Part shown: positions 1-12,325 of the stretch, in pieces | How the letters are laid out: every line of letters begins with the position of its first letter | How positions within the stretch are numbered: position 1 is the first letter of the stretch | From: Gossypium raimondii | Lineage: Eukaryota; Streptophyta; Magnoliopsida; Malvales; Malvaceae | NCBI RefSeq assembly: GCF_025698545.1 | Contig: NC_068569.1 | Coordinates: forward strand, 10,106,001-10,170,000 | Length of the DNA stretch: 64,000 nt | Reading direction: 5' to 3' | Program-made: the position numbers and the translations under genes | The notes under the pieces: model-generated | What the model was told of the DNA's origin: nothing | Database searches by the model: none | The model's input: only the letters and a program-made list of their open reading frames with translations

Positions 1-1174
1 TGTTTATTGGTTGGGTGTATCACTTTTTTTAACACAATTAATTTTTATCTAAAAAGTATAACCTAGTAATAGTTTAGATAGAAACAAAATTTTAAATATC
101 AAAATGATGAAATATAAATGAAGATAAAACCTTGTGTAATTCTTTTCTGAAGTAAAAGGGAAGGAAAATTGGTTCAAAATTAAACTAAAATGAAGATGTT
201 TTTACCATCTTGGAAGTATAACTGTAATAATTGTAACGATTCAGTTTTTAGTGGTGTCAAAAATTACGATTTCGGATTTCATTTCAGAAATCAAATCCAT
301 AAATATTAAATAGAGATATTTATGGAGTTATAATATAGATGAATTAAATTTTGGATAGTCAATTTAACTAAAATTGTAATTAAATAAGGCCTAGGGACTA
401 AATTATCAAGTCCAATCTCTATAGATTTTTAGTTGACAAAAATTTGGGGACTTAAATTACAATTAGTTAAAGGTCTAAAATGATTATTAAACCATTTTTC
501 ACGCAATTAGTAGACGGTGATGATTAATTGTTTATGATTAATTTATTAAGTAAAAATAGATTAATTAATGAATAAACTAAGGTTAATTAAAATTAATTAA
601 GGATTAATCTTTGGATATAAAAAATAATTAGTTGGAAGTTGTCATCTTCCTCTCCAAAACCACCAAAACCATTAGGAAGAAAAGAAGAAAGCCCATTTTG
701 AAGCTAAACCATTCGATCAAGTAATTTAGGTTATTTTCTTGTAAATTTTATAGATTTGAGGTTATGAGATCTTAATTTAGCTAGCCCATGTATCAATTTG
801 TGCAACTGTTAAAATTTTAGAAAGTTGTCACTGTTGATTTCTTGAAGAAATAGATGTGAAATTGATAGAAATTAAACTTAGATTAAGAAAATAAATTAAT
901 TGTAAAACTTAATTGTTACTCTCGTACATTAGGGGACAAATTGAATAAAATGCAAATATGTTATGAAATTTCGATAGGAATAGAAAGTAGAGGGTCCCTA
1001 ATGAATAAATGTGAGATCGGACTTTAATCTGAAGCTAAGAATTGAAAGTTATGCTTGTCCCGGGTTTAGAGACTAAATTGAATAAATTGTAAAATATATA
1101 TGAATTGGTAATTGGTTGGAAATTTATTTTGATTATATGTTATATGATTGTACGTAGTTAACGTCAACGTTGTG

Positions 1175-3639
1175 TGTAACACCCCTAACCCACATCCGTC
1201 GCCAGAATAGGGTTTCAGAGCATTACCGAAGCTTATTGATCAAACAGACATAAATTTAAACATTAATATTCAGGTCAAAAACCAATTAAATTCATACATA
1301 ATGTCCCTTATTTGAGCCATCGGGGCCCAAAATACGTGTTAGAAGCAAATCAGGACTAATTCGAAAACTCAGAGAATTTTTCGAAAAATATTAAAATTTT
1401 GCAGGGTTCACACGGCCGTGTGACTCACATGGCCAGAAGACACGCCCGTGTCTCAGGCCGTGTGGACTCAAAATGTACCTTAAACAATAAGTTTACCATT
1501 CCCTGCAAGCTTGGACAATAAGCAACTAAAAAATCATTCATTTAACCAATTCAAAACACATTCAAACACCTCCAAATCATATCAAACAAACATTTTAGGT
1601 GCCTAACCAATGTACCCTCATAGATACCACAATTATATCATAATTTCATATCATTAAAGCATCATTCAAATCCAATTTATAAACATGCCAAAATTCATCA
1701 ATTTGACCTATTTCATATATATACTTAGCCAACATTATACTTATAACCTCTTATACATTTCATCCACAAAATAACTAACATTTAGACACCCTAGGTACAT
1801 GCCGACACAAAAGGATAAACATCACCACGTTTGAGATCGAGATTGTTGTTGGATGCTGAATCAGTGATCAAAATTAAGTACCTAACCTGCGCATGGAAAA
1901 CAAAATCATACGCTGAGTAAAACTCAGTGGTATTTCTATAATCCGAATATTTAAAGATAAACAATATAATATGTATAATAAAATGTTAAACACAATTGAA
2001 CATTTAAAACCATACAATACTCAATTTCCATCACTTGCTATGGAAATAGCCTTTCACAATTTAACCCACATTTCATTTATACAATTGCTTTATTCATTCC
2101 ATACTCAATTCACTATTTCATTTCCATTTCTCATGCCATACCATTTCAATATCAGTTATAGAACTTATTTATTCATTTACCCTTATTAACACGACTCGGA
2201 CTTGGATGGATACATGGATCCAACCAAAACACACCAGTTTGGCACCCAGTGCCTCATCGGATAATTTGAAGTAATAAATTGATACCCAATGTCTCATCGG
2301 CTAAACTGAAGTAAATTGGCACCCAGTGCCTCATCGAATTAATCCGAAGTAGTAAATTGACACCCAGTGTCTCATCGACTCGAAGTCGAAGAAATCCCTG
2401 AACTCTTCTAATCCTATGGCATGCCATCTATATCCGACTCAGCCCGATACAGTTAATATGGTTTAATTTCACAATTCAAAAACAATCAATATCCAATATC
2501 AAATTTTCATATAATCACAATACATATAAATTTAATTCAATATAAAAATATCTAATACTCACCTCAATCACTTACCATAAACATTTAACCAAAATACAAC
2601 AATTAATAATTAAATTCGGATTATAGAAAAACAAATTAGAAATTTCGAGTTATTCCTTGTCGACTTTATCTTCCCCTTTTTAGTCGAGGGTTCCGGTACG
2701 ACGTAAGCTACGGAATAAAAACAATTAAAAATCATCAATACAACACAATTCAATTTCATATTGAATATTTTAAATTTTTACTCAATATTTGTCTAAATTT
2801 CTATTTAGTCCTTAAACCAAGACTAACTTTATTTCTTCACAATTAATCTTATATTTTCATACAAATTCTACTTTAAAATAAATTTAACTCCCTAATTTCA
2901 CTTAAATCCCTAAATTTCAAAATTTTCACAACTTAGTCCCTATTACTCAAAATTTACAATTTATTCTACAATTCAATCCTTTTTTATTTCTAACTTAAAA
3001 ATCTACCAATTTAATCCCTAATACTAAAATTATTGAACATAGACAACACTTAAAAACTTAATAATTTCTAAAATTTTGACATGGGTCGGGTAGTACTAAC
3101 ACCGGGATTCCAAAAACATAAAAATTACAAGAAAAATGGACTAAATTGACTAACCAATTAAGTTTTGAACAATTTGAAACCCTAGCTTATGTCTTTCTCC
3201 TTTTCTTTCCTTTTTCTTTCTTTTTCCTTTTTGTTTCGTTTCTATCTTGTTTCTTTTCTTTTATTTAATCGTTTTATTATTATATAATATATTATTATAA
3301 TATATATACTAAATATATTTTATTATAATATACATTAAATTTTACATAGATTTTTTTAACTTATGCCGCCTCATTTAAGAAAAATGGCATAATTTCCTCT
3401 TTAGTCCCTTTAATTTTTCTTTAATCTATAATTCAACTTTAACCTTATATGCAATATAGTCCTTTTACCTAATTACTCTTAATTTATGCAAATTCACCTA
3501 ACTAAAACCTAATTAGCCACACAACTAACTTCGTAAATATTTATAATAAATATTTATTATAAATATTTACGAGTCTGATTTACGGTAACGGAGTCTCAGA
3601 AATGCACTTTTTGACACCCGTGACTATCGAGTCGTTACC
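1175..3639 (-). mobile_element. Nested Gypsy-type LTR in reverse orientation
   Basis: Reading the minus strand, the LTR starts near 3639 at a GTAACGACTCGATAGTC motif. It ends at 1175; the plus strand there reads TGTAACACCCCTAACCC. The inner end resembles the end of the 6640-9642 LTR. It contains CACACGGCCGTGTG-type motifs (about 1410-1470), a hairpin at 1913-1927 and a tandem array at 2239-2385. The first base of the expected TG seems mutated to G, and flanking 5-mers (ttgtg and ctatg) match weakly, so the element is old. It lies inside the 232-5810 LTR. Confidence 0.55.
2239..2385. repeat. Four-unit imperfect tandem array, about 50 bp each
   Basis: Four units share the core GGCACCCAGTGCCTCATCGG with substitutions (GGCAC/GACAC/GATAC at the start, GTGCC/GTGTC after the CCA). 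In most units the core folds as a short stem around CCA. The array sits inside the reversed LTR. Confidence 0.75.
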
Positions 3640-4079
3640 CTATGCCATCGAGAGGGAAAACAAAATTGAGAGTTGTCGACAAGTGACACGGGATCCCAAT
3701 TTGTATTTCTATAATTTGGGATCAATTTAATTTCTATATATTTACGATGTTTTGCATGATATAACATTGAGGTGAGTTGTCAATGACTATTTGAACTGAA
3801 TTGCTATGATTGAGATTGAATGTCGAGACATGGACTAAATTGAATGGAATAGAAAAATAATATGATTTAATTTATATGTGTTATTTTATATAAATTTGTG
3901 TTGAAATATACTAGATGATGTGATGAAATAATGAATTGATGATAACTTGAGAATAGAAGAATGTGAATTGAGTTATATATATAATAAATTGGAAATTAGT
4001 TACCCTACTAGCTATTTGGACAGAGTCAGAAATAATGGCATGCATAGGGTTAGGATATTAATTAGGAACCATTGTTGTC

Positions 4080-4330
4080 GCGCCATTAGGGATGGTAGAA
4101 TGTTCAAATGTTAAATGTCATCGTTGTCGGGTCATTCAGGATGGTAGAATATTGGAATAGAAAGTCATTGTTGTCGGGCCATCCGGGATGATAGAATACC
4201 GAATAGAGTAAACCATTGTTGCAGGGCCGCTTAGGCTGATAATATATTGTATAGCGCAAACCGCCATAGCTGGGCCAGTCGTGATGGCATAGATAGCAAA
4301 AGTCATCGTTGTCTGGCCATCAGAGATGAC
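4080..4330. repeat. Degenerate tandem array, about six units
   Basis: Repeated units of roughly 40-50 bp contain CATTGTTGTCGGGCCATCCG-like cores followed by GGATGGTAGAAT. CCAT and ATGG ends can pair across the core. It occupies the same relative place in this LTR as the arrays in the other long LTRs. Confidence 0.65.
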
Positions 4331-4855
4331 AAGAGTAGTATAGAAGTTATGGAATGTTGATGAATTGGTATATTATGCTTATATGTGCGTTAAGATAGAT
4401 AAAGTGTGTAAACTACTATATGAATTGGTTGAAAATGAATCTTGGGGGTTGAACAAATACGAATGAATCGATAGACTCCTAAAAATGATTGAATGGCGGG
4501 TTAAACGATATATTGATGTTAAATGAGAATGGAATTGAATGTATTGAAATTGGAAATGGTTTAAAGATAGGTAGTTAATAAGTGACTTGAATTGATTTTG
4601 CTATTGTTATGGTATGCTCAAATGCGAATATATTAATAGAATTATTTGACATCATAGAACATGTTTTGAATAGTCATTGATATTATATACCTTATGACAA
4701 TTTACTAATACATATGTTATTTTATCTTAAATCATGGAATTACCACTAAGTGTTTTCGCTTAGTGTACGGTTTGTTTTTTCCATGCACAAGTATAGTTGA
4801 TTTCTAAGAGTTCAAGTAGTAGATCGAACATCTAGTATAAGCAATCCCCGACTCA

Positions 4856-5125
4856 GCAAAATTTGTGTAATTCTGTTTTGTTTTAAGTATGACATGTGTC
4901 TGGGTTGAGTCAATTTTTGACATAATATGTGACTTATGAACTTTTGGAGTTGGAATTGGTATTTTGAAAGTGACTATATGTTTGAATTATGCAAAATTTG
5001 TGTAATTCTGTTTTGTTTTAAGTATGACATGTGTCTGGGTTTAGTCAATTTTTGACATAATATGTGACTTATGAACTTTTGGAGTTGGAATTGGTATTTT
5101 GAAAGTGACTATATGTTTAAATTGT
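4856..5125. repeat. Recent direct tandem duplication, two copies of 135 bp
   Basis: Copy 1 (4856-4990) and copy 2 (4991-5125) both begin GCAAAATTTGTGTAATTCTG. They differ at about three positions over 135 bp, for example GGGTTGAG versus GGGTTTAG. This is far closer than any other repeat pair in the surrounding LTR, so the duplication is young compared with the LTR insertion. Confidence 0.9.
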
Positions 5126-5841
5126 GCAAACTAGGTTGTCATAATATTTTCTTATGTATAAATTGTGGTGTGCTGCTAGTGTATATGGTAATGTATGTAT
5201 ATATGCATGTATACTTATGTCAAATAGTTAAATGGTTATTTTAATGAAGTTGTTTAGGTGTTTGGATGGAAATGGTGAAACAAATAGAATGTATATATGT
5301 ATGAAAGGTATTATGATTTAAAATTTAACCAATTGGAGGTATATGTTTGGCTAAAAAATGTGTTATGGAATGTATATTGGTTGATTGGTACTTGCAGGTT
5401 GATGACCATTTGTTACCATTCAAAAATAGTAAGTCACAGCGACATCAAGCAATTGTTGTCGTGGCGAGATCAGACCACCACATCACAACGCGACGTTGAG
5501 TATGGGTTATTGCGACGAGGCCAAGTCAGTATGTTGCGTTGCAATGAGGAACCCCCAAAGTCATGACGTCAACCTGAAACTTTGTGAACATTACAGTTTA
5601 GTCCTAATTCGACCTCGAGTTAGCATTAGAGCTCTCGTAAGCTTGTACATGACTTGGAAATGATTATGTATTGTTATATACACTTGTTTTACTTACAATT
5701 AAGTGTTTAATATTGTAAATCAAATTGTGATTTGGCCTAAGTTGCTTCAGCAACAAATATGGCACCTTACAGCTTGGACCCATCGGTCGAGTCAGGAAAG
5801 GGTGGTTACAACAACTATCAAGGTTACAGAAGAGAAACCAA

Positions 5842-5995
5842 TACCCCACCAGAGGTGGCAATTGAGATATATAATATTTTCTTGCCACCAAAGAAAACCA
5901 CTTTCCAGAAGCTAAAAAGACCAGCTTTCAAGAATATTTTCTTAATGATCCTCCTTAACGATTCACCATTTCTAGCCTTGCAATCCCACAAGTAA
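5842..5995 (+). pseudogene. Sulfate transporter group 3 (SULTR3-like) pseudogene, N-terminal fragment
   Basis: The translation from about 5845 contains FLPPKKTTFQKLK followed by a decayed stretch resembling the cytosolic N-terminus of plant SULTR3 proteins (PP-K-T-x-K-LK, then F-F-DDPL). The frame decays by about 5970. The fragment lies 32 bp after the end of the 232-5810 LTR and upstream of the nested LTR block 6353-9909; the rest of the gene continues at about 9950. The membrane segments that should link the two parts (N-terminal helices of the STP-type transporter) are not visible. The family match is by motif recognition only; a chance resemblance of this short piece cannot be ruled out, but orientation and order agree with the larger remnant. 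Confidence 0.5.
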
Positions 5996-7779
5996 AATTC
6001 ATCATCATTAAACCACAAATAGTGCCCACTCTCTCACTCACTCATTCCTGGGTTGTTGTCCATTACCACTAATGAATATTATATTAGTGGACAAGTTTCT
6101 GAATAAATTCTAATTTCTTCAAGATCATTAGACTTTTAAGGGAAAAAATTGTAAAAGAAAAAAAAAGAAAAATGTATACCACTAAATGTATGGTTTATGT
6201 GAACTCGCTATTTTTCTAATATATGATATTTTTTCTTTTTACTTTTTAATAATATATAATTTGCTTTTATTGTTGTCATATTTTAAACAAATAAATTATG
6301 CTTAGAACTTATCTAAAAATGGTTTTAGTATCAGAACAAAAAATACTTGTTATGTCACCCCTACTAAAGGGGACACGTGGTAGAACAAAAGGATGCCTAA
6401 AGTATACGCCCCACCCATTATAGATTAAGAGGTCTCCAGGAGCTTAACCTCTAGCCTCAACCATTCGATCAGGCGAAAGGTAGCTACCATCCACTCTTCT
6501 AGGCCCCAACCTTCTGTTAGGAATGTGATCATTTTGGTCACCAAATCTCATATGGGTTCAATTACTTCGTACCTTCGATCAAAGTGAATGACAAGATATC
6601 TCCCATCGTATATATCCTCGTCCCATCGAAGACATCCTTTGTAATAGCCCGTTTTTAGTGAAATCGGAATAGTGGTTTCGGGACCACAAATCCGAGTTAG
6701 AAAGAAAATTTATTTTAATATTATTGTATGGTCTGCATTATGATAGGAATGACGTATGAAAATTTCGATAAAAAAATTTTACTGGTTTCATGTTTAATTG
6801 TTAGTAAGGACGAAATTGCATGAAATGCAAAAGTTGAATTCTAGTAGCTAGAAGGATCAAATAGCTATGGAATTCAAAATTTGAGATCCTTATATGGAAA
6901 TTAGACCATTACATGTAGTTAGTAGATAAGCATGCTTAGGCATCAATAAAAAATTAAATAAAAAAGGACTAAATTAGAAAGATGAAATAATAAAAGATAT
7001 ATTTTAATTAAATAGAAAATATCATCATTTTATATCATCTTCCCCAAATTTTTCTATGGAAACCCTAGCTAAGAGAGAGAAATTCAAGCAAGCTTAATTG
7101 GGTAAGTAATCATGTCCCGCTTTTAGTAATTTTATATTTCGAGATCGTAATAACCTAATCTAGCTATTTAGGTATTAATTTGCAAAGTTATCAAAGTATT
7201 AAAATGTTTCCATGGATGAGTATGCTGAAATTTTGAAATTTATCGTAGAAAATGAAAGGTTGTTTATAGATAAACAACTTTTGTAAAGGAAATTTTATGA
7301 AATTGTGATTTAAGGACTAAATTTAAAAGATGTAAAATTCATGGAAAATTTTTATTTTGTGAAATACATGGACTGTTATTGTTATATGAAAATTCGCCAC
7401 GCTTGTAATAAGGATTAAATTGCATGAATTTCATTTTCCAAGTTTAAGGACGAAATTGAAATTATTCAAAAGTATAGGGGCAAAATTGTACTTTTTTCTA
7501 ATATGTAAATTGAATTGAATTGGATATGAAATGTGTTAAATTGATGTTAAATTTATTTATATAGATTCGGAAAGATAAAATAAGGAGCTAGATCAAGCAA
7601 AAGAAAAAGTGTCGGATTAGTAAATTTCTAGATACGAGCAAGTGTCGAGGTAAGTTCGTGTAACTAAATTGTGTATATTTATATACTTGAATTGAATGTT
7701 GTATGTGTGGATTGTATAAATGCCTTATGTATGAAATTGATCACATGTCCGATTATGCCCGATAAATAATGTGTCCTGC

Positions 7780-8230
7780 ATATGTCGTGGGCACACCATA
7801 GCTCGGAAGAGCGTCCTGTTATAAGCCCTCTCGAGCTTCCTATTATATACTTCCTGCGAGCATCCCGATCTGTATTGATACTGCATGTGTTGTGGACATA
7901 CCACAGCTCTTTGTGAGCGTCATGTTATATGATCGGTATTGATTTTGCATATATTGCGAACATACTGCAGCTCTTTATGATCGTCTCGATATAAGGCTCT
8001 TAATGAGCTTCCTACTATGGCTGGCTTGAACTTCTTGATATATGGCTATCCAGAGCTTTCTGATAATAGCTCTTTGGAGTTACCTGTTAAGCTCACATGA
8101 GCTTTCTGTTTCAAACTCTTCTGAGTTTCCTGTTATAGCCCTGATAAGCTTCCTATTACATGGCTCACATAAGCTTCCTTTATATGGCTCGAGAGAGTGC
8201 TTCATGATTATGTACTCTAATGAGTACCCC
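7780..8230. repeat. Tandem array of short GAGCT-type hairpin units
   Basis: About a dozen units of 30-45 bp are built from AGCTC...GAGCT arms followed by TTCCT, for example AGCTCACATGAGCTTTC. The arms vary but usually still pair. The array lies in the middle of the solo LTR. Confidence 0.7.
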
Positions 8231-9109
8231 TGAATATGAATTGACAGATTATAGTTTAGTACACTTCAAGTGTACCACATGTGTGTTCATCGCTATTTCA
8301 GAAAAAAATCAACGGGCAAAGTTATGACATGATTAAATTGTATTTGAGATGATTTGTCATGGAAATGTATATGTTATGTGGAAATATGACATGGAAAACA
8401 TATGTGTATGAAATTTATTACATGATGAGCTCATTCATGTTCTTAGTATTTATGTGAATTACTTGACCAACATGATTAGTAAAGTTGTGTGTTTTAGGTT
8501 GTTAGCCAAATTGTTTGGATGTCATTTATATGTTTATTTTAAATGAACATGATTGGTAAGTTAGATTCTTGTTATACTAACTTACTAAGCATTAAATGCT
8601 TATTCTGTTTATTTCCTTTGTTTTATAGTATTCGAAAGCTCGTAAAGGTTGGAAGCTGGTCAGAGCATCATCACACTATTCCTCCGCTTATTTTGGTACA
8701 ATTAGAAAACTAAACTAAATTATAATGGCATGTATAGGTTATTTAGCCAAAGTTGGCATGCTAAGATTTGGTTGTAACTAGCCATTGGAATGACTAGTAT
8801 TAGACATATTTTGTTGTAATTATTAAAGCCTTATTGTGCTTGATGTGTGTATTGAAATGGTTGATGGTGGAAGTTACATAAGTATGTTAAAGGTTGCAAT
8901 GAATTGATAAGTATACTATTATGCTTATATGGCCAATTAGGTAAGATTGAATACTTGTAAATATTGGATGTTATGACATGTATGAAGCTTGAGATTGGCT
9001 TGAAATGAAGGTTTTTTTGTGACTTGTAATGGTGCGAAATTGGTTGGTTAGGTTGATGCCATATTGGGTGAGAAAAGTGGCCTTGAAAATTGCTTATTTT
9101 TTGTCCACA

Positions 9110-9410
9110 CGGGAAGAGACACGAGTGTGCGTCTCAGCTGTGTGTAACACATGGCCATGTGCATGGGCGTGTAGTTTGGACGTGTGTCCCCTGCACCTAA
9201 TTTTCGAAAATTAAATTGTCCACACGGCCTAGCACACGGTGTGGCTAGCCGTGTGACTCAAGTCAAAGAGTTACACGGGTAAGGACACGGGCAGGGACAC
9301 GACTGTGTGCCTCACATCGAATACGCACACGGCCTGGGGCACAGGCGTGTCATTTGGTCGTGTGAGCCACACGGCTTGGCCACACTGGTGTGTGTCCCCT
9401 GCACCTAGGA
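9110..9410. repeat. GC-rich cluster of CACACGG / CCGTGTG motifs
   Basis: Many copies of CACACGG, CCGTGTG, ACACGGG and CGTGTC alternate within 300 bp, making an island of high GC and CpG in otherwise AT-rich DNA. A smaller version is at 1410-1470 in another LTR. Such clusters are typical of cotton Gypsy LTRs. The short open frame at 9029-9214 is a by-product. Confidence 0.7.
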
Positions 9411-9949
9411 AATTTTTTTTTTTTAAATTTAGCGAAAAATTTTCTAAGTTCCCGGTTTAGTCCCGACTTGTTTCTAATGCATAAAATGAGCCTCGAGTGT
9501 CCATTTAAGGGACAATATGGTTGAATATGTTTGGTTTCGAATATGAATAGTAAATGACATGAATTAACTGTATTTATTCTGTAAACTCCGATAATGCTCT
9601 GTAACCCTGTTCTGGTGACGGATATGGGTTAGGGGTATTACATCCTCCCCACGTGTTCCATAATAATGACCTAATTGTAGGTTTGCCACGTTAATGCCAC
9701 CCAGCACAGGACCTCACCTATAAAAAACCCCCAAAACAACGAAGAAATGATCGACTCCTAGCATATTTTCCTACACTTTGCTATCTTACCTTCAACACTC
9801 GATCTTCATTTCCTCTTCACCTCCTCTCTCTGTAATCTTCGACTCTTCATCCTGATTGGGTAAACCAACCTCCATCAGCATCACCGCACTCTCCTTTGAA
9901 CTTTATCCATGTTGTACCTTTGTATCAACTATACTCTTACCTCCAAATC

Positions 9950-12325
9950 TAATGCAATGATAAATGAATGCAAATTAATGACTTTTATTAGTGCGGCTTT
10001 ATATCAGTTCATGCAGATTCAAGCTTTGTTCCTCCTTTGTTTTTTTCTCCTTGGGAGTTGTAGACATCTTGCTATTGGTCCAGTGCCCATTGCATCCTTA
10101 GTGATCGGCACAATGATCAGTGAAAGTGTCTCTGCTGGTGTATCAGGCATCTTTGGGTCTCTTAAGGTACCCTTTTTAATGTTGTAAAGTCAAAATGTAT
10201 AAGGTTTTTCAAAAGAGTTCTTGAACATATTGAACTATATATAGAGACAAAAGCCACTTCATTTATCTATCACTGTGATTTTAATTGATTCTGGTTTTGA
10301 CATACAGGTCAGGCTTTCTGATCGAATTTCTATCCAAGGCAACACTTGCTGGATTCATGGAGGGTGAAGCAGTCATTGTGTGATTACAGCAGCTAAAGGG
10401 ATTGCGTGGAATACTTCATACTAGCAAGCTGCAATTCATACCTGTTATGACCTCTGTATTTGACCACAGAGATGAGGTAAGTGGGTACACCAAGGGAAAG
10501 CAATGTATACTTTCCCTATAGTCATTTTCTTTCCTTTCAAAATAACTAGGTGCTAGACATTATAGAAGAATGTCAACTAAGCTAGTAATTAGCAGCATCT
10601 TGGGAGTGCGCTTCTTGCTTTTTGGACTACAAGGCACTTTACAAATGCTTCCACAATCATTGGTTGGAATGACTTTGATGAATGTAAATCTACTCTTTGC
10701 TTCAGTCCAATAAACTAAACCACAGAATCAACGACTACAAGGCATGCATGTGCCTTTCATATTATATATGCTTTCATTTCATGTAGTAAGAGCCCTATTC
10801 CACTTTTGAAAAGGAACAAAATGTTCCAATGGTAATTTTGGTTTTAAATTCATCTGTTGTAATGGGATTTGGCTTCCTGTTGCTTCTGTTGACGGCAAGA
10901 CATTACAAGTATCTCTTTTTCACCACCAAAAAGTTTGTCCACATTATAGCTTAGATTCTTTAATTTCTGATGTTAGAAAATTTCGATGGATCCAGATCAT
11001 GAGGAAACCAAAGCTTGTCTGGGAATCGGCAGCTGCCCCATTAACGGCCGCGATTCTCTCGCCTTCTGCATTAAATAAAAAAGCTCATGGAATCTCATTT
11101 GTAAGAAGTGATACTCAACTTTTATGTAAAAGATGTTTTGAAAAAATTGTCCCAAATCTAAGTTGTCTCTTTCTTTTTATATTTCACTGATTGGCCACTT
11201 GCAAAAGGGTTTGAATCCACCCTCGTAGAACATGCTATACTTTAATGCCCATTATCTGGCTTTTGCTATCAAGACTGAGTCCGGTCCCTCACTGTAAGCT
11301 TTTCCTGAACCAGCACTGTCGTCGATAACTAAAATCTTTGTTATTACCTCATATTATTAGACAACATATATGGACATACTATTCCATACCATGTTACGGA
11401 TGGCCTACGCTAACTATAAATGAACCACAAAATCATTGATATCTGTATGATTTTTAAATTTAGTCTCTCATATACAAATGTTTCACAACCTTTTGTAGGA
11501 AGGAGTTGCCCATTTGCTTCTCTAAAGAATTACCAAGTTGATAGAAACAAAGAAATGATGGCCCTCGGTCTCTAATGAATATGGCTGGTTCTTGCACTTC
11601 ATGCTATGTTACATCAGGTTCGGACTCTTGCTATTACTTCATCATAACATTGATTACTTGCCATTGCAGTAATCATTTTGAACTTTTCCAAGTGACTGCT
11701 TTTCATCTCTCTCTTCTCATATTATTGTACTGTTAAAAGCATCGACATAGAATAGGAAGTAGGGAAAATTTTCGATCAGTGCTTGAAATTGCAGGTTGGG
11801 GTTTCTGTAGTCAAGATTCTCTTGCATGTCACCAGGCCAAACACTGGAAATTGGGAATATATTCCATCAACACAGATGCAAAGGTGCCTTCATTTCTCAT
11901 ACTGGCCACCCAATTTCCAATCTACTTCGAAAATTCAACTTATCTACAAGAAAGGTAACTCCATTAATGTCTCGTTTTAATCTTATCATTGAATAGGTCA
12001 TTAAATTTTCCAATGGACTGTCATGCCGAAATGTTTTATTCAGCCTAGCAGATTACAGTAAAAGCATTCTAGTGAGCAAATGTTTGGCTGAATAAAGGAA
12101 TTATTGATATGTCCCGTAAGTTGAATGAAGTATAATATTTCTTCAAACCTAGTCATTTTCATCCAATGAAATTTCGCCGCATACATTGCTGATGTGGTTT
12201 TTCTTCCGTTTCAGCTTGTGTGTGAATGTGATGGAGAAATTACATAATTCCAAAATCCTTTGGAATGAATTCAGTCTATCTAACAGTGGGAGACATCTTA
12301 GCATCATGGAAGCCTCAGGGAAAGA
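9950..12325 (+). pseudogene. Sulfate transporter group 3 (SULTR3-like) pseudogene, main part
   Basis: Successive fragments match plant group-3 sulfate transporters in order: RHLAIGPVPIASLVIGTM (about 10060-10115); GFLIEFLSKATLAGFM and LQQLKGLRGILHTSK with a stop between them (10310-10430); VMTSVFDHRDE (about 10445-10478); a GF-FLLLLLTARHYK-like piece (about 10865-10910); MRKPKLVWESAAAPLTAAIL (from 10999); a KGLNPPS-type piece (about 11207); LKNYQVDRNKEMMALGL (about 11520-11575); VKILLHVTRPNTGNWEYIP (about 11810-11868); and FGMNSVYLTVGDILASWKPQ (about 12262-12322), which corresponds to the end of the C-terminal STAS domain. Intron remnants remain, so it is a decayed genomic copy, not a retrocopy. 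Stops, frameshifts and missing helices exclude function. Its 5' part is displaced by the LTR block 6353-9909. Confidence 0.85.

Larger units (their letters stand above)
232..5810 (+). mobile_element. Gypsy-type LTR, interrupted by a second LTR
   Basis: Starts TGTAACGATTC at 232 and ends GGGTGGTTACA at 5810, the TG...CA style of long Gypsy LTRs. With the nested 1175-3639 element removed it is about 3.1 kb. It carries a tandem hairpin array (4080-4330), a hairpin at 4744-4765 and a recent 135-bp duplication (4856-5125). Its 3' end abuts the first sulfate transporter pseudogene fragment. The flanking 5-mers (ataat and acaac) match at only three of five positions, so the boundary call is tentative. 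No internal domain or second LTR follows, so a solo LTR is the simplest reading. Confidence 0.5.
6640..9642 (+). mobile_element. Solo Gypsy-type LTR, 3.0 kb
   Basis: Starts TGTAATAGCCCG and ends GGGGTATTACA. The flanking sequences are tcctt (6635-6639) and tcctc (9643-9647), a target duplication with one mismatch. Inside are a tandem hairpin array (7780-8230), a hairpin at 8586-8602, the motif CATCACACTATTC near 8670 and a CACACGG/CCGTGTG cluster (9110-9410). No gag-pol sequence is attached. It is inserted in the short LTR 6353-9909. Confidence 0.75.
6353..9909 (+). mobile_element. Short LTR (about 554 bp) split by a solo LTR
   Basis: The outer pieces are 6353-6639 (starting TGTCACCCCTACT) and 9643-9909 (ending TTATCCA). 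Flanking 5-mers are tgtta and tgttg, a four-of-five match. A TATA-like ACCTATAAAAAACCC lies near 9716 with a CT-rich leader after it, as expected for an LTR promoter and R/U5. No coding domain is attached, so it would be a small solo LTR that had landed in the sulfate transporter gene. The boundaries are inferred. Confidence 0.45.

Noticed and set aside
6066-6090. CCACTAAT...ATTAGTGG hairpin
   Set aside because: A single 8-bp stem in AT-rich DNA, with no recurrence and no context; likely chance.
7780-8230. Regularly spaced repeats considered as a CRISPR-like array
   Set aside because: The units are imperfect and contiguous without unique spacers, and the setting is a plant LTR.
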